A stretch of DNA of 64,000 nucleotides from Bacillota bacterium (GTDB taxonomy: Bacteria > Bacillota > UBA4882 > UBA8346): NCBI GenBank assembly GCA_023426245.1, contig JAFABB010000019.1, positions 12,757 through 76,756 of the forward strand. Reading direction: 5' to 3'. Both the position numbers and the translations under genes were made by a program. Positions 52,741 through 61,895 of the stretch are shown in pieces (position 1 is the stretch's first letter; each line of letters starts with the position of its first letter). Below the pieces are notes generated by a model that saw nothing but the letters and a program-made list of their open reading frames with translations, ran no database searches and had not been told where the DNA came from.

Positions 52741-53934
52741 ATGAAAATTTTATTGGTGAATAAATTTCTTTACCCGAAAGGGGGAAGCGAAAGGTATCTG
52801 TTTGACTTGGCCGAGCTCCTCAGGGCAAAGGGGCACCAGGTTGAATTCTTCGGAATGGACGACCCGCGAAATATTGTGGAAACACCAAAGGAAAAGTTGG
52901 TAAAAAATATCGATTTCCATAAAAAATCGCTGTCAACCTTGTTATATCCTTTTAAAATCATATACTCCAGTGAAGCCCGTCATAAAATCCGCAGAATCAT
53001 CAAGGAATTCAGGCCTGATCTTGTTCATTTAAACAATTATAATTTTCAAATCACCCCCTCGATTATTTATGAACTGAAAAAACATAAGATACCCGTTGTT
53101 CAAACCCTTCACGATCCCGTTTTGGTTTGCCCGTCCCATCTATTATACAATGTAAGAACCGGGAGTATTTGTGAGAAATGCAAAGGAAGAAAGTATCGGA
53201 ATTGTATGATCACCCAATGCATTCATGGCTCCTTATTCCGAAGCATGCTGGGAATGTTTGAAGGTTATTTGTATTACAAATTAAAAACCTATGATTATAT
53301 TGAAAAATTTATCTGTCCCAGTCAATTTTTGGCTGATAAATTAATTGATTTTGGTGTCCGGAAAGAAAAATTAACGGTGATTCCAAATTTCATTCATTCC
53401 ATGGATTATAGCGACATGCCCCGGGAAAGAAATTATTTCTTATACTTTGGCAGGATCTCCAGAGAAAAGGGAATGGTTACTTTACTGAGTGCTGTTAAAG
53501 CTCTTCCCGGGATTCAATTTGTTTTTGCCGGAAGCGGGCCGCTGGAAAGTATGCTTCAGGGGCTTGACAATGGAAGATGGGTCGGGTTTAAACAGGGAGA
53601 AGAACTGAGAGATTTAATCCGTGGAAGCATCGCAACGATATATCCGTCTGAATGGTATGAAAATTCACCGCTGTCAATCCTTGAATCATTCGGTCTAGGG
53701 GTGCCCGTTATCGGTTCCAATATCGGAGGAATTCCGGAATTAATTGAAGATCAATTCAACGGCCTGCTGTTTGAACCGAAAAACATTGCCGATCTTGTCG
53801 ATAAAATTAAATATCTGGATGAACGAAAAGAATTAAGGGATGGTTATTCAAGAAATTGCCTCAAAAGCTCAAAAAGCTTCTCCAGGGAAAAGTATTATCA
53901 AAATATTTTCAATCTCTATCAGAAAGTAGTTTAA
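52741..53934 (+). CDS. Family 4 glycosyltransferase
   Basis: This GT-B enzyme of about 397 residues has an N-terminal acceptor domain (NKFLYPKGGSERYLFDLAELL) and a C-terminal donor domain. FGRISREKGMVTLL and the E-x7-E-like EWYENSPLSILESFGLGVPV are typical of GT4 (glycosyl_transferase group 1). A small cysteine-rich loop (CEKCKGRKYRNC) near residue 140 occurs in one GT4 branch and may bind metal. The sugar donor is unknown. It starts 15 bases after the radical SAM gene, so the two are probably co-transcribed. Confidence 0.93.
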   Translation: MKILLVNKFLYPKGGSERYLFDLAELLRAKGHQVEFFGMDDPRNIVETPKEKLVKNIDFHKKSLSTLLYPFKIIYSSEARHKIRRIIKEFRPDLVHLNNYNFQITPSIIYELKKHKIPVVQTLHDPVLVCPSHLLYNVRTGSICEKCKGRKYRNCMITQCIHGSLFRSMLGMFEGYLYYKLKTYDYIEKFICPSQFLADKLIDFGVRKEKLTVIPNFIHSMDYSDMPRERNYFLYFGRISREKGMVTLLSAVKALPGIQFVFAGSGPLESMLQGLDNGRWVGFKQGEELRDLIRGSIATIYPSEWYENSPLSILESFGLGVPVIGSNIGGIPELIEDQFNGLLFEPKNIADLVDKIKYLDERKELRDGYSRNCLKSSKSFSREKYYQNIFNLYQKVV

Positions 53935-54045
53935 CTCTTGATCCGGCAAGTTCTTAACGGATGGGATTCTGGGAGTTACTTGCCGGATTCATGTTAAAAG
54001 AGGCTTCATGCAACATAACGTGTGAAAAAGAGGAGCGAAATTAGA

Positions 54046-54969
54046 TTGAGTAGCATGAAAATCGTCAAATCGAGTCCCCATCATTTTTTCTATTACCTGT
54101 CGGGAATGAGTCTTTTATGGATCAATATGATTCGCCATACCATTCAGGGATATAAGGCCCCCCGGACCTTTCCAATGGACGATATTCAACAAGCCATCCG
54201 CTATGATTATGGCGTTGTCCGAAATTGGTTGAAGTTTTTGCATGATTACTCAGGCAACACTTCGTCCTTGAAGGGGAAAACCATCCTCGAATTGGGTCCG
54301 GGAGCGGATTTAGGCATTGGCGTTATATTGTTGAGGAAAGGCGCCGCTAAATACAACGCCCTTGATGTGAACAATCTTATCCAGTCGGCTCCGGACCGGT
54401 TTTATCAGGAACTGCTTGATTTCCTAAACCTTCAAAATGACTCCCCGGAGGTTAGTCCGGAATTTTTACGCGGCCAATTGCAGGCAACCTATAACGGCCG
54501 GAATGATAAGCTTAATTATGTTTGTGACCGCTCTTTCGATGTTACAATTTTTAAAGGGGAAGACATCGACTATATTTTGAGTCAAGCTTCTTTTGAACAG
54601 TTTGATGACGTTGAGAAGACGGTGAAACAGTTGAGTGAAATTTCCAAACCGGGAACGGTTTTTCTTGCAGAAATCGATTTGGGTACGCTAACCCGGTGGA
54701 TTCGGGATATCGATCCCCTCAATATCTATCGGTATCCTGATTTCATCTATCACTGGTTCAAATTCTTAGGTTCACCCAACCGCTTAAGGCCTTATGAGTA
54801 TGAAAAAATCTTGAAAAAGAATGGCTGGACCGATGTTAAAATTATTCCGGAAACTGTTCTGGATAAAAAATATGTTCGCAAAGTACAAAATCATTTATGG
54901 AAAAAGTTTCGAAACCCGGTCAATCAAATGGATTACCTTAGCGTAGTAATTTGCGCTACAAAGTATTGA
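54046..54969 (+). CDS. SAM-dependent methyltransferase-like protein
   Basis: This protein of about 307 residues has the class I SAM-binding motif ILELGPGADLGIG near residue 85 and the later acidic strand ALDVNN. DYILSQASFEQFDDV looks like the post-I catalytic segment of small-molecule methyltransferases. N-terminal hydrophobic stretches (about 15-30) could associate it with the membrane. The start is uncertain: TTG at 54046 has GAGGAG ten bases upstream, while GTG at 54022 and ATG at 54055 are also in frame. It may methylate a sugar of the polysaccharide. Confidence 0.82.
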   Translation: MSSMKIVKSSPHHFFYYLSGMSLLWINMIRHTIQGYKAPRTFPMDDIQQAIRYDYGVVRNWLKFLHDYSGNTSSLKGKTILELGPGADLGIGVILLRKGAAKYNALDVNNLIQSAPDRFYQELLDFLNLQNDSPEVSPEFLRGQLQATYNGRNDKLNYVCDRSFDVTIFKGEDIDYILSQASFEQFDDVEKTVKQLSEISKPGTVFLAEIDLGTLTRWIRDIDPLNIYRYPDFIYHWFKFLGSPNRLRPYEYEKILKKNGWTDVKIIPETVLDKKYVRKVQNHLWKKFRNPVNQMDYLSVVICATKY

Positions 54970-54996
54970 CCGTATGGATAAGGGGAACAATCAATC

Positions 54997-56109
54997 ATGC
55001 GAGTGGCCATGATGGGTACCAGAGGTTTTCCAAACATTCAAGGGGGGGTGGAAAATCATTGCCAAAATTTAGCGCTTCATTTGGTTCAATTAGGATGCGA
55101 AGTCGTTGTATTTACCCGTAAACCCTATGTGGACAAGTCGATTACCCGTTATCAGGGAGTCAGACTCGTACCGCTTCCGACCCTTCGCCATAAAACATTG
55201 GAAGCCTTGATTCATACCTTTTTATCGGTTGTGGTTTCGGGCCGATATAAACCGGATATCGTTCACATTCAAGGAATTGGTCCGGGCTTTTTTGCCTGGC
55301 TTGCCAGAATCCTCGGAAACAAGGTGGTACTCACAACCCATGGTGCAAACTATCAACATTTAAAGTGGAACCCCTTGGAAAAATTTATTCTGCGCTTTTT
55401 TGAACGGGTGTCTCTCCAATGGAGCCATGGGGTTATTGCCATTTCCGAGCCGATTGCCAAAGAATTGCAAGCGAAGTATCATCGGTATCCTACGGTAATT
55501 CCCAATGGTGTCAACATCATGGAACCAGCCCGTACCGAGGTAAAACTTCAGGAACTAAACATCCAAAAGGGAAAGTATCTGTTGGCAGTGGGAAGACTGG
55601 TGCCGGAAAAGGGATTTCATGACTTACTCGAGGCATTTCGCGGTTTGAAATTAACCGGTTGGAAACTGATTATCGTTGGGAGCGCCGATCATCCATCCGA
55701 TTATAGCATATCTTTGCTACAGAAGGGGCAAAATAGCGGCGCCATAATATTTACCGGTTTCCTGACAGGTGTTCCGCTCTATGAATTATACACTCACGCG
55801 GGTCTGTTTATATTACCCTCCTATTATGAGGGATTGCCGATCTCGCTATTGGAGGCAATGAGCTTCGGGTTGACATGTATCGCCTCCAATATTGAAGGAA
55901 ACAAAAATATTAGTTTGCCACAGGATCACTATTTTGAGGTTGGAAATATTGATAGCCTTAAAGCGACAATCTTGAGGATGCTCAAAGGGAAGCCCGCCGC
56001 GGAGAAATCGGCGCAAATCCATTATATAAAAGAGAATTACAGTTGGGATAAAGTAGCGCTATCCACCTTGGAAGTTTATCAAAAAGTATTGAATGGATAC
56101 GGGAAATAG
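54997..56109 (+). CDS. Family 4 glycosyltransferase (DUF1972-type N-terminus)
   Basis: This 370-residue GT-B enzyme begins with MRVAMMGTRGFPNIQGGVE, characteristic of the DUF1972/rhamnosyltransferase-like GT4 branch found in EPS loci. VVLTTHGANYQH, VIPNGVN, VGRLVPEKGFHDLLEAF and the SYYEGLPISLLEAMSFG donor-site motif are present. The sugar is not known. It is the last gene of the EPS block. A REP-like palindrome follows the stop codon. Confidence 0.94.
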   Translation: MRVAMMGTRGFPNIQGGVENHCQNLALHLVQLGCEVVVFTRKPYVDKSITRYQGVRLVPLPTLRHKTLEALIHTFLSVVVSGRYKPDIVHIQGIGPGFFAWLARILGNKVVLTTHGANYQHLKWNPLEKFILRFFERVSLQWSHGVIAISEPIAKELQAKYHRYPTVIPNGVNIMEPARTEVKLQELNIQKGKYLLAVGRLVPEKGFHDLLEAFRGLKLTGWKLIIVGSADHPSDYSISLLQKGQNSGAIIFTGFLTGVPLYELYTHAGLFILPSYYEGLPISLLEAMSFGLTCIASNIEGNKNISLPQDHYFEVGNIDSLKATILRMLKGKPAAEKSAQIHYIKENYSWDKVALSTLEVYQKVLNGYGK

Positions 56110-56117
56110 CGGATGGT

Positions 56118-56165
56118 CTCAACTACTGGGATTCAAACCCTCGGCTTTGGCCGGTGGTAGGTGAG
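56118..56165. repeat. REP-like palindrome, copy C
   Basis: CTCAACTACTGG and CCGGTGGTAGGTGAG flank an imperfect hairpin. It shares about 30 positions with copy A (41249) and its stem sequence with copy B (49598). It begins nine bases after the glycosyltransferase stop. Confidence 0.65.
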
Positions 56166-56213
56166 TCGTGCGCCGTGGCGGTTTGAAAATGATAAATTTA
56201 CGTAAGGATATCC

Positions 56214-56660
56214 ATGAATACCGGCAACCAATTTTGCTGTAAAATAGCTTTGACATTTCTTCTGGCGGCCATCGTCGCCTTCCTGGTTTACACTTCCATC
56301 GACCCCCACTGGGGTGCAGGCTTTTGGGATCGTTTTGTGGCAACCCACAGTCGCCTACCGATTCAAACCATCTCTGAACTGGTATATTGGTTCCGCAAAA
56401 GTCTGCATTTTTTGGGCTATGGAATTTTAGCCTTATTAACATGGTATTATTTTTATCTCTGGGGATTTCGGAAAGCGTATTGGCAAGGGATCCTATTGGC
56501 CGTTCTCATCGCCACCCTGGATGAATATCTCCAGTCCCGGGTCCCTTTTCGAAGCGGAAATCCCGGAGATGTATTGGTGGATGTTTGTGGAATTGTAATT
56601 GTCCCATCCCTGATAAAGTTTTTTTTCCGCAAGTCATCTTCGATTCGTAAATTGATGTAA
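56214..56660 (+). CDS. VanZ-family membrane protein
   Basis: This 148-residue protein has four hydrophobic segments. Motifs KSLHFLGYGILAL and ATLDEYLQSRVPFRSGNPGDVLVD are diagnostic of VanZ-like proteins. Their role outside teicoplanin resistance is unclear, although cell-envelope functions are common. The start ATG has AAGGA five bases upstream. It lies between the EPS locus and the nadK-argR-recN core. The 279 bases after it (56661-56939) hold no gene I can support. Confidence 0.85.
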   Translation: MNTGNQFCCKIALTFLLAAIVAFLVYTSIDPHWGAGFWDRFVATHSRLPIQTISELVYWFRKSLHFLGYGILALLTWYYFYLWGFRKAYWQGILLAVLIATLDEYLQSRVPFRSGNPGDVLVDVCGIVIVPSLIKFFFRKSSSIRKLM

Positions 56661-56939
56661 CGCTTTAGAATTTCCAATCCGTTTTTTCTTTCCTTGAATC
56701 CTTCGCGCATTTTCTCCTTGACTAAAGAATAACCCTTCATTCTGTCCTGCGTGTCATTTATCCCTTCAACAAGCAAGAAGGTGAATCATTTCGCGTAGGT
56801 TCCCTAAGATTGGAAAAGATATGCAGGCAAGATGGGGCTTAAAACCTTTGCCTTCCTTTAGAATATCTTATCTACAACAAAGCAGGAAATTTGCTTTTTG
56901 AGAGGAATAAATATTAAAAATCAAATGAGGGTAAATGGC

Positions 56940-57797
56940 TTGAATCAAATCTTAATTCTGCCAAATCCGCTGAAAGAAGCTGCTTTACAGTTGGCTGGCA
57001 GTATCATACCGGTTTTGGAGCATGTTGGCTTTAAAATCGCACTCGAAAAAAAAGTAGCCTATCAGCTGGGCCGGCCTGGGTGCGGCAGGGAAGCTGACGG
57101 GCTATGGGAAGACCTTGATTTGGTGTTGGTGTTGGGTGGAGACGGTTCGCTTTTAAATGCCGCCCGGCGGATTTATCCCCGGCAAATTCCGTTGTTGGGG
57201 GTCAATTTGGGTCAATTGGGTTTTTTGGCCCGGATTGAAAAACATAAGATTGAAGCCGCCATTGATGATCTGCGCCTTCGCCGATTTCAGTTGGAAGCCC
57301 GTTCGATGTTGAAGGCGGTTGTGAATACGGGAGACGGCCCCCAGGAGTTTGTGGCGCTGAATGATTTTACGATTACCGCCAATTCGATAGCCCGGATGAT
57401 TCGTTTGGATCTTTGGGTCGACAATGAATTATTCGCAACCTATCCGGCGGATGGATTGATCGTTGCGACGGCCACCGGTTCAACGGCATATTCTTTGTCC
57501 GCGGGAGGACCGATTTTAGATCCCCGCTTGGAAGCGATACTGGTTACTCCGATCTGTGCTCATTCTTTGTATGCAAGGCCGGTTGTTTTCAACCCCGGCG
57601 CCCGGATCAAGATAGTCCAGCACCATCAGACGGACATGGAAATCTCTTTGACCGCCGACGGCCAATCCGGGACGGTCTTGCCGACCGGTTCGGGAATTTG
57701 CATCGAAAAGGCTCCCTATGTAACGCAATTAATCCGTTTTGAAGGACAAGGGTTGTTTGAAGCCTTGAAATCAAGGTTTAAAGAAGGACGGATTTAA
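56940..57797 (+). CDS. nadK: NAD kinase
   Basis: This is an ATP- or polyphosphate-dependent kinase of about 285 residues that makes NADP from NAD. GGDGSLLNAAR is the family's signature GGDG loop. Further motifs are NLGQLGFLA, LNDFTI, ATATGSTAYSLSAGGPI and TPICAHSL. The best start is TTG at 56940, with GAGGG at eight-base spacing, because the protein then opens with the expected first strand (ILILPNP). A longer frame from 56898 exists. It lies directly before argR and recN, the conserved Firmicutes order. Confidence 0.95.
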   Translation: MNQILILPNPLKEAALQLAGSIIPVLEHVGFKIALEKKVAYQLGRPGCGREADGLWEDLDLVLVLGGDGSLLNAARRIYPRQIPLLGVNLGQLGFLARIEKHKIEAAIDDLRLRRFQLEARSMLKAVVNTGDGPQEFVALNDFTITANSIARMIRLDLWVDNELFATYPADGLIVATATGSTAYSLSAGGPILDPRLEAILVTPICAHSLYARPVVFNPGARIKIVQHHQTDMEISLTADGQSGTVLPTGSGICIEKAPYVTQLIRFEGQGLFEALKSRFKEGRI

Positions 57798-57820
57798 GTT
57801 TTTTAAATTTGGAGGAATGA

Positions 57821-58273
57821 ATGAAAACAAACCGGCAAGCCATGATTGTTGCCATTATTAAAGAACAAGTAATCGGTACCCAGGAAGATTTGGGAGAGGC
57901 TTTGAAAAATAGGGGCATCCTGGTCACCCAGGCTACCCTGTCAAGGGATATCAAAGAGCTTGGCCTGATCAAAGTACCGACGGTTGAAGGATATTACCGC
58001 TATTCCCTGCCTGCCGACCGTACACCGGGGGATTTGGTGCGGCGGGCGCAACGGATGTTGGAAGATGCGGTTGTATCCTTTGATTCGGCCGAAAATTTTA
58101 TCGTGATTAAAACGATGAGCGGTACGGCCCAGGGAGTAGCCGAAGCCTTTGACAACCTGGAATGGCCGGAAGTACTGGGAACCGTGGCCGGTGACAATAC
58201 CATTTTGGTGATTGTCCGTAGTAAAGCGCAGGTTGAAGAAGTTTTATCGAAGCTCCACCGGTTAAGGGGGTAA
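57821..58273 (+). CDS. argR: Arginine repressor
   Basis: This is a 150-residue ArgR/AhrC protein. The winged helix at 1-75 has TQATLSRDIKELGLIKVP, the recognition helix segment. The C-terminal oligomerisation and arginine-binding domain (about 80-150) has GTAQGVAEAFD and GTVAGDNTILVIVRS, with the Asp residues that bind arginine. With arginine it forms a hexamer that represses biosynthesis and can activate catabolism. GGAGG lies a few bases before the start. The stop is seven bases before recN. Confidence 0.97.
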   Translation: MKTNRQAMIVAIIKEQVIGTQEDLGEALKNRGILVTQATLSRDIKELGLIKVPTVEGYYRYSLPADRTPGDLVRRAQRMLEDAVVSFDSAENFIVIKTMSGTAQGVAEAFDNLEWPEVLGTVAGDNTILVIVRSKAQVEEVLSKLHRLRG

Positions 58274-58279
58274 AGGGAT

Positions 58280-60034
58280 TTGTTGCAAGAAATTACGGTT
58301 AAAAATCTGGCTTTGATTGAGGAGATTCATTTGGATTTCAGCCCCAGTTTCAATGTGCTTACTGGAGAAACCGGTGCTGGAAAGTCAATTATCATTGATG
58401 CCCTAGGCCTTGCTTTGGGAGGACGTTTCAGCGCGGAAATGATTCGGAGCGGAGCCGAAACCGCCCTGGTCGATGCGGCCTTTTTGATCGGGAACCGTCC
58501 GGAACTCCATGAATATTTGACGGGGATTGGAATTCAGGTTGGTTCCGATAATATGTTGATTATTCAAAGGGAAATCAGCAACACCGGGAAAAACCGTTGC
58601 CGGGTGAATGGCCAATTGGTGACGGTGTTATCCCTTACCAAGATCGGGGAATTTCTCATCGATATCCACGGGCAGCATGAACACCAATCCTTATTGTTTG
58701 CCGAGAAACAACTGGAACTGTTGGACCAATATGCGGGGGCTCATTGTATGAGGCTTCGCCACGAAGTTGCCCAGGTTTTCAAGGAATGGCAGACCCTGGA
58801 TAACGAATATCATACCTTGCAGCAAAATGAAGCCGACTTGGCCCGGAAAGTGGATTTATTAAAGTTTCAAATTGAAGAGATCAATCAGGCGAAATTGGTG
58901 ATTGGTGAAGATGAGGATTTGATGAAGGAACGGGAAATACTGGCAGCCTCTGAGCGGCTGTATGAAGCGGCCAATCAATCCTATCAGGCCTTGTATGATG
59001 ATGCCAACGGCAATGCCGCAGTAGAACTCTTGGGTACCGCCGAACGTGCTCTGTCCCAAGTCGCCGCGGTTGATCCCCGGTTGGAGTCGATCCTGGAGAC
59101 GCTGCGGGAAGCCGCCTGCCAGGCAGAGGAAGTGTCCCGGGAGCTCCGGAGCTATCAGGAACAGATTCAATTTGATCCGGCCCGTTTGGCTGAAATCAAT
59201 GCCCGTCTTGATGAGCTTTCCAATCTGAAACGGAAATACGGCGCCAGTATCGGCGAAATTTTAGTGTTTGCCGAACGTTGTGAGCAGGAATTGTCAGGCA
59301 TTGCCCACCGGGAAGAACGTTCGGCCGAGCTTGAGGGGGAACTCGCCAAATGGAAATCCCGCCTGGCGGAACTGGCGGAAGCTTTGTCAAAAGAAAGACA
59401 GGCTGCGGCCGAAAAGTTGGAAGTGGCCATCATGGCGCAACTGAATGATTTAAATATGGCCCAAACCCGCTTTAAAATCAATCTTTCGCAAACCGAGAGC
59501 CCTTCCGGGATCGCTTTTCAAGGTAAAACCGTTGAGGTTAGCGGCAGCGGCGCGGACAAGATTGAGTATTTGGTGGCTCCCAATCCGGGCGAAGGCCTGA
59601 AACCAATGACCAAAATCGCTTCCGGAGGAGAATTGTCCCGGATTATGCTGGCTTTGAAATCGATTCTGGCCGAGCTTGACGCCATCCCGACCATGGTTTT
59701 TGATGAAATCGATGTTGGGATCGGCGGCCGGACCGCTCAGGCTGTCGCGGAAAAGATATTGTTGATCGGCCAGTCGCGGCAAGTTCTGTGTGTTACCCAT
59801 TTGCCGCAAATTGCGTCGCTGGCCCGGCGTCATTTTTATATCGAAAAAAAGGTTGTCGGCGACCGTACGGAAGTAAATGTCCGGGAGTTAACCACCAGCG
59901 AACGGGTGGAGGAATTGGCGCGAATGCTTGGCGGGGCTCAGGTGACCGATACCACCCGTCAACATGCCAGAGAAATGTTGATGTTGGCGGAGAAATTGCG
60001 TTTAACCAAGGTGGGGCATGTAACCACCGAATGA
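58280..60034 (+). CDS. recN: DNA repair protein RecN
   Basis: This is an SMC-like ATPase of 584 residues, close to the usual length (576 in B. subtilis). GETGAGKSIIIDAL is Walker A, and VFDEIDVGIGG the Walker B/D-loop. The long centre (about 150-380) is coiled coil. IASGGELSRIMLALK is the ABC signature. RecN acts early in double-strand break repair by tethering DNA ends. Two adjacent TTG codons (58280, 58283) can start it, with AAAGGG just upstream. It follows argR closely, as in most Firmicutes. Confidence 0.97.
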   Translation: MLQEITVKNLALIEEIHLDFSPSFNVLTGETGAGKSIIIDALGLALGGRFSAEMIRSGAETALVDAAFLIGNRPELHEYLTGIGIQVGSDNMLIIQREISNTGKNRCRVNGQLVTVLSLTKIGEFLIDIHGQHEHQSLLFAEKQLELLDQYAGAHCMRLRHEVAQVFKEWQTLDNEYHTLQQNEADLARKVDLLKFQIEEINQAKLVIGEDEDLMKEREILAASERLYEAANQSYQALYDDANGNAAVELLGTAERALSQVAAVDPRLESILETLREAACQAEEVSRELRSYQEQIQFDPARLAEINARLDELSNLKRKYGASIGEILVFAERCEQELSGIAHREERSAELEGELAKWKSRLAELAEALSKERQAAAEKLEVAIMAQLNDLNMAQTRFKINLSQTESPSGIAFQGKTVEVSGSGADKIEYLVAPNPGEGLKPMTKIASGGELSRIMLALKSILAELDAIPTMVFDEIDVGIGGRTAQAVAEKILLIGQSRQVLCVTHLPQIASLARRHFYIEKKVVGDRTEVNVRELTTSERVEELARMLGGAQVTDTTRQHAREMLMLAEKLRLTKVGHVTTE

Positions 60035-60065
60035 CATCGTCCAAGGCCGGCAGGAGGTTATTTTC

Positions 60066-60704
60066 ATCGCAGAGATCCTTACGATCGAGAAAATATTTAG
60101 CCCGGGGAATACGCTACAAATCAATTTTTCAGTGGAAGTCGGTTTGGTTAAATCCTTTGAGGCCACAGTCGTGACTTTAAAAGAAGAGGGCCTTTTTGTA
60201 GCAACCAAAGAAATCGAATTTATCAATCACTTGGAACTCGGGACTGAGATTTCCATTACTTATGTTCATCAGGACGGCCAAAAATACAGCTTCGGCACTT
60301 ATAAAGTGGCTCATATTTTGAGGGAATCTCCGGTGTTGATTTTGGCCAAACCCGGAAAAGTAAACTATTCTCTACTCAGGCGCCACTTCCGGTTCCATCT
60401 GGAGATGCCTTTATATTATTTATTGCATGGCGAGGTACATATTGGCCAGGTAATTGATTTATCGGCTTGCGGCGCACTGGCAATCGTGAGTTCCGATCCC
60501 CAAATCGCCGTCGGTTCCCAAATTGCCTTTCAAATTAAATTCCCCAATTTCGACCCCCTTTTACTCAAAGGGGAAATCAAGCGCACCGAGGACTTGGGTG
60601 AAGGTAAGGTAGAGGTAGCCCTGGACTTCCTGAATACGGGAGAAGAGATGCACCGGGAAATTTCCAAATGTCTTTTACAAAGTATTTATCAACCACCCCA
60701 ATAG
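60066..60704 (+). CDS. PilZ-domain (YcgR/YpfA-like) c-di-GMP receptor
   Basis: The protein has an N-terminal PilZN/YcgR-like beta-barrel and a C-terminal PilZ domain. RRHFR (the RxxxR motif) and DLSACG (D/NxSxxG) form the cyclic-di-GMP site. The first ATG/GTG/TTG in frame is GTG at 60132, which would cut off the first strands and has no ribosome site. The frame is open upstream to 60024, and AGGAGG at 60052-60057 lies eight bases before an ATC at 60066. I infer a rare ATC (or ATT at 60060) start giving about 212 residues. A terminator follows. Confidence 0.82.
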   Translation: MAEILTIEKIFSPGNTLQINFSVEVGLVKSFEATVVTLKEEGLFVATKEIEFINHLELGTEISITYVHQDGQKYSFGTYKVAHILRESPVLILAKPGKVNYSLLRRHFRFHLEMPLYYLLHGEVHIGQVIDLSACGALAIVSSDPQIAVGSQIAFQIKFPNFDPLLLKGEIKRTEDLGEGKVEVALDFLNTGEEMHREISKCLLQSIYQPPQ

Positions 60705-60725
60705 GTTTTCCAATCGTTTCTCTAA

Positions 60726-60752
60726 AACCGGCCGCACACGGCCGGTTCTTTT
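60726..60752 (+). terminator. Rho-independent terminator after the PilZ gene
   Basis: AACCGGCCG (60726-60734) and CGGCCGGTT (60739-60747) form a perfect 9-bp stem with a CACA loop, then TCTTTT. It ends the nadK-argR-recN-pilZ block. Confidence 0.9.
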
Positions 60753-60844
60753 ATCGGCAGGATGAAAGAACGGCGGCGTTCGCCATTAAATCCGGCGGAT
60801 TGATTTCTTGAAATATAAACCGCTGGTAAGAATATATACGCAAT

Positions 60845-60928
60845 GGTTCGGTATACATACTGAGTTGTTCGGTATGCATGCGCAACGGTTCGGTATACAT
60901 ACTGAGTCGTTCAGTATGCATACGCAAA
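60845..60928. repeat. Four tandem 21-bp repeats
   Basis: Units begin at 60845, 60866, 60887 and 60908. Units one and three are identical, while units two and four are closely related, so the higher-order period is 42 bp. Each has the core GTTC(G/A)GTAT(A/G)CAT. The period is a multiple of three, and one frame stays open through all four units. Confidence 0.85.
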
Positions 60929-60973
60929 TGAACAAATAACGGATGGCCGTTTTTATCCTGGTTTATTTTTTAT

Positions 60974-61131
60974 GCCCTCCTGCCCCTCCTAAGCCACCGT
61001 TGCTGCAATGACGGTATTTTCAGCCAATGGGTCACACCCAAAAAGGGGGAGGGGCCCCTTCCGTGACCATGGTTCCCCGGAAGCAAAGCCTGGCGGATAA
61101 AGGGTTTGTGAGGTTGGAGGGGCAGGAGGGC
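60974..61131. repeat. 16-bp perfect inverted repeat in gene-poor region
   Basis: GCCCTCCTGCCCCTCC (60974-60989) and GGAGGGGCAGGAGGGC (61116-61131) are exact inverted copies 126 bases apart. Shorter stems (GGTCAC/GTGACC) lie between. The whole region 60753-61958 is gene-poor and G/C-rich in parts. I see no convincing ORF apart from the repeats noted. Confidence 0.7.
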
Positions 61132-61435
61132 CGCGAATCATATAAAAATGGAAGGCATCTTTTTGGATGAATCTTCCAGCTTTTTTTATTTAACGCCTTG
61201 GCCAAGGGTGGCCCAACGGGTTGAAGCCCGGTAAGGATTGGGTTTGGGGGCGATGTTGGGCAGAGGGGGTGCTGTACGAAAATATATATATTTTTGTGGG
61301 GGTTTGGAATGGGCGGTTTGTGATAACTGGCGATAGGTTAATCCGGATGCGGGTTCGGGTGCAAAAATGAGAGAAGCGGATTGTGGCGGCGGGTTAGTTT
61401 GTTCATGACACTTAAAATGAATGACCAGTATTGTG

Positions 61436-61459
61436 GTCCACGGATTTCACCGGCTGAGT
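61436..61459 (+). repeat. 24-bp boundary repeat, left copy
   Basis: The 24 bases beginning GTCCACGGATTTC and ending GGCTGAGT recur in exact reverse complement at 63849-63872. Similarity continues for about 20 more bases inward as CTTTT-G-GCGGCC-AAAA. It may mark a dispersed repeat family or an islet boundary. Confidence 0.8.
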
Positions 61460-61895
61460 CCCTTTTGGCGCGGCCCAAAAGGAACCAAAAGGCCGCCGGG
61501 AACCCATGGTTCCCGGACTCTCCTTTATATCCCCGGCCATCCGTAGCCGGGGTTGTGAAAAACTTTCTTTGTGATGGCTTCGCTGTCCATGCCGGGACTC
61601 GAACATCGTGTTCTCGCCCTACCAGGTTTTGCTTTCGGGCCGACCACCGTTTTTCATCCATGAAAAGAGGCGGCGTTTTTCGACGTCGTGTCTCAAATGT
61701 CGGAGGGAGTTGATTGGGTCTAGAGGCGTAAGAACGTATGAAGACGATGAAGAGCGTAAGGGCACGAAACGCTACAGGAAATATTGCGGATTATAAAAAA
61801 GAAGGAAGAGGAAATTGTTTACAGAAAATTTAATAGTTATTGTCAATTGATGATTGGAAAAGTTTCGTTTGTGATTTAGGAGCATTAGGCGTATA

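Noticed and set aside
56453..56776. 107-codon minus-strand frame with a helical-looking N-terminus
   Set aside because: Most of it overlaps the VanZ gene antisense, and I find no ribosome site. The plausible-looking first 40 residues could be a remnant, but that cannot be supported.
60845..60928. CRISPR array
   Set aside because: The 21-bp units are directly adjacent with no spacers, and no cas genes are near.
61590..61630. Minus-strand GTTCGAGTCCCGG, like a tRNA T-loop
   Set aside because: The flanking bases do not form a T-stem, and no acceptor or anticodon arms can be placed.
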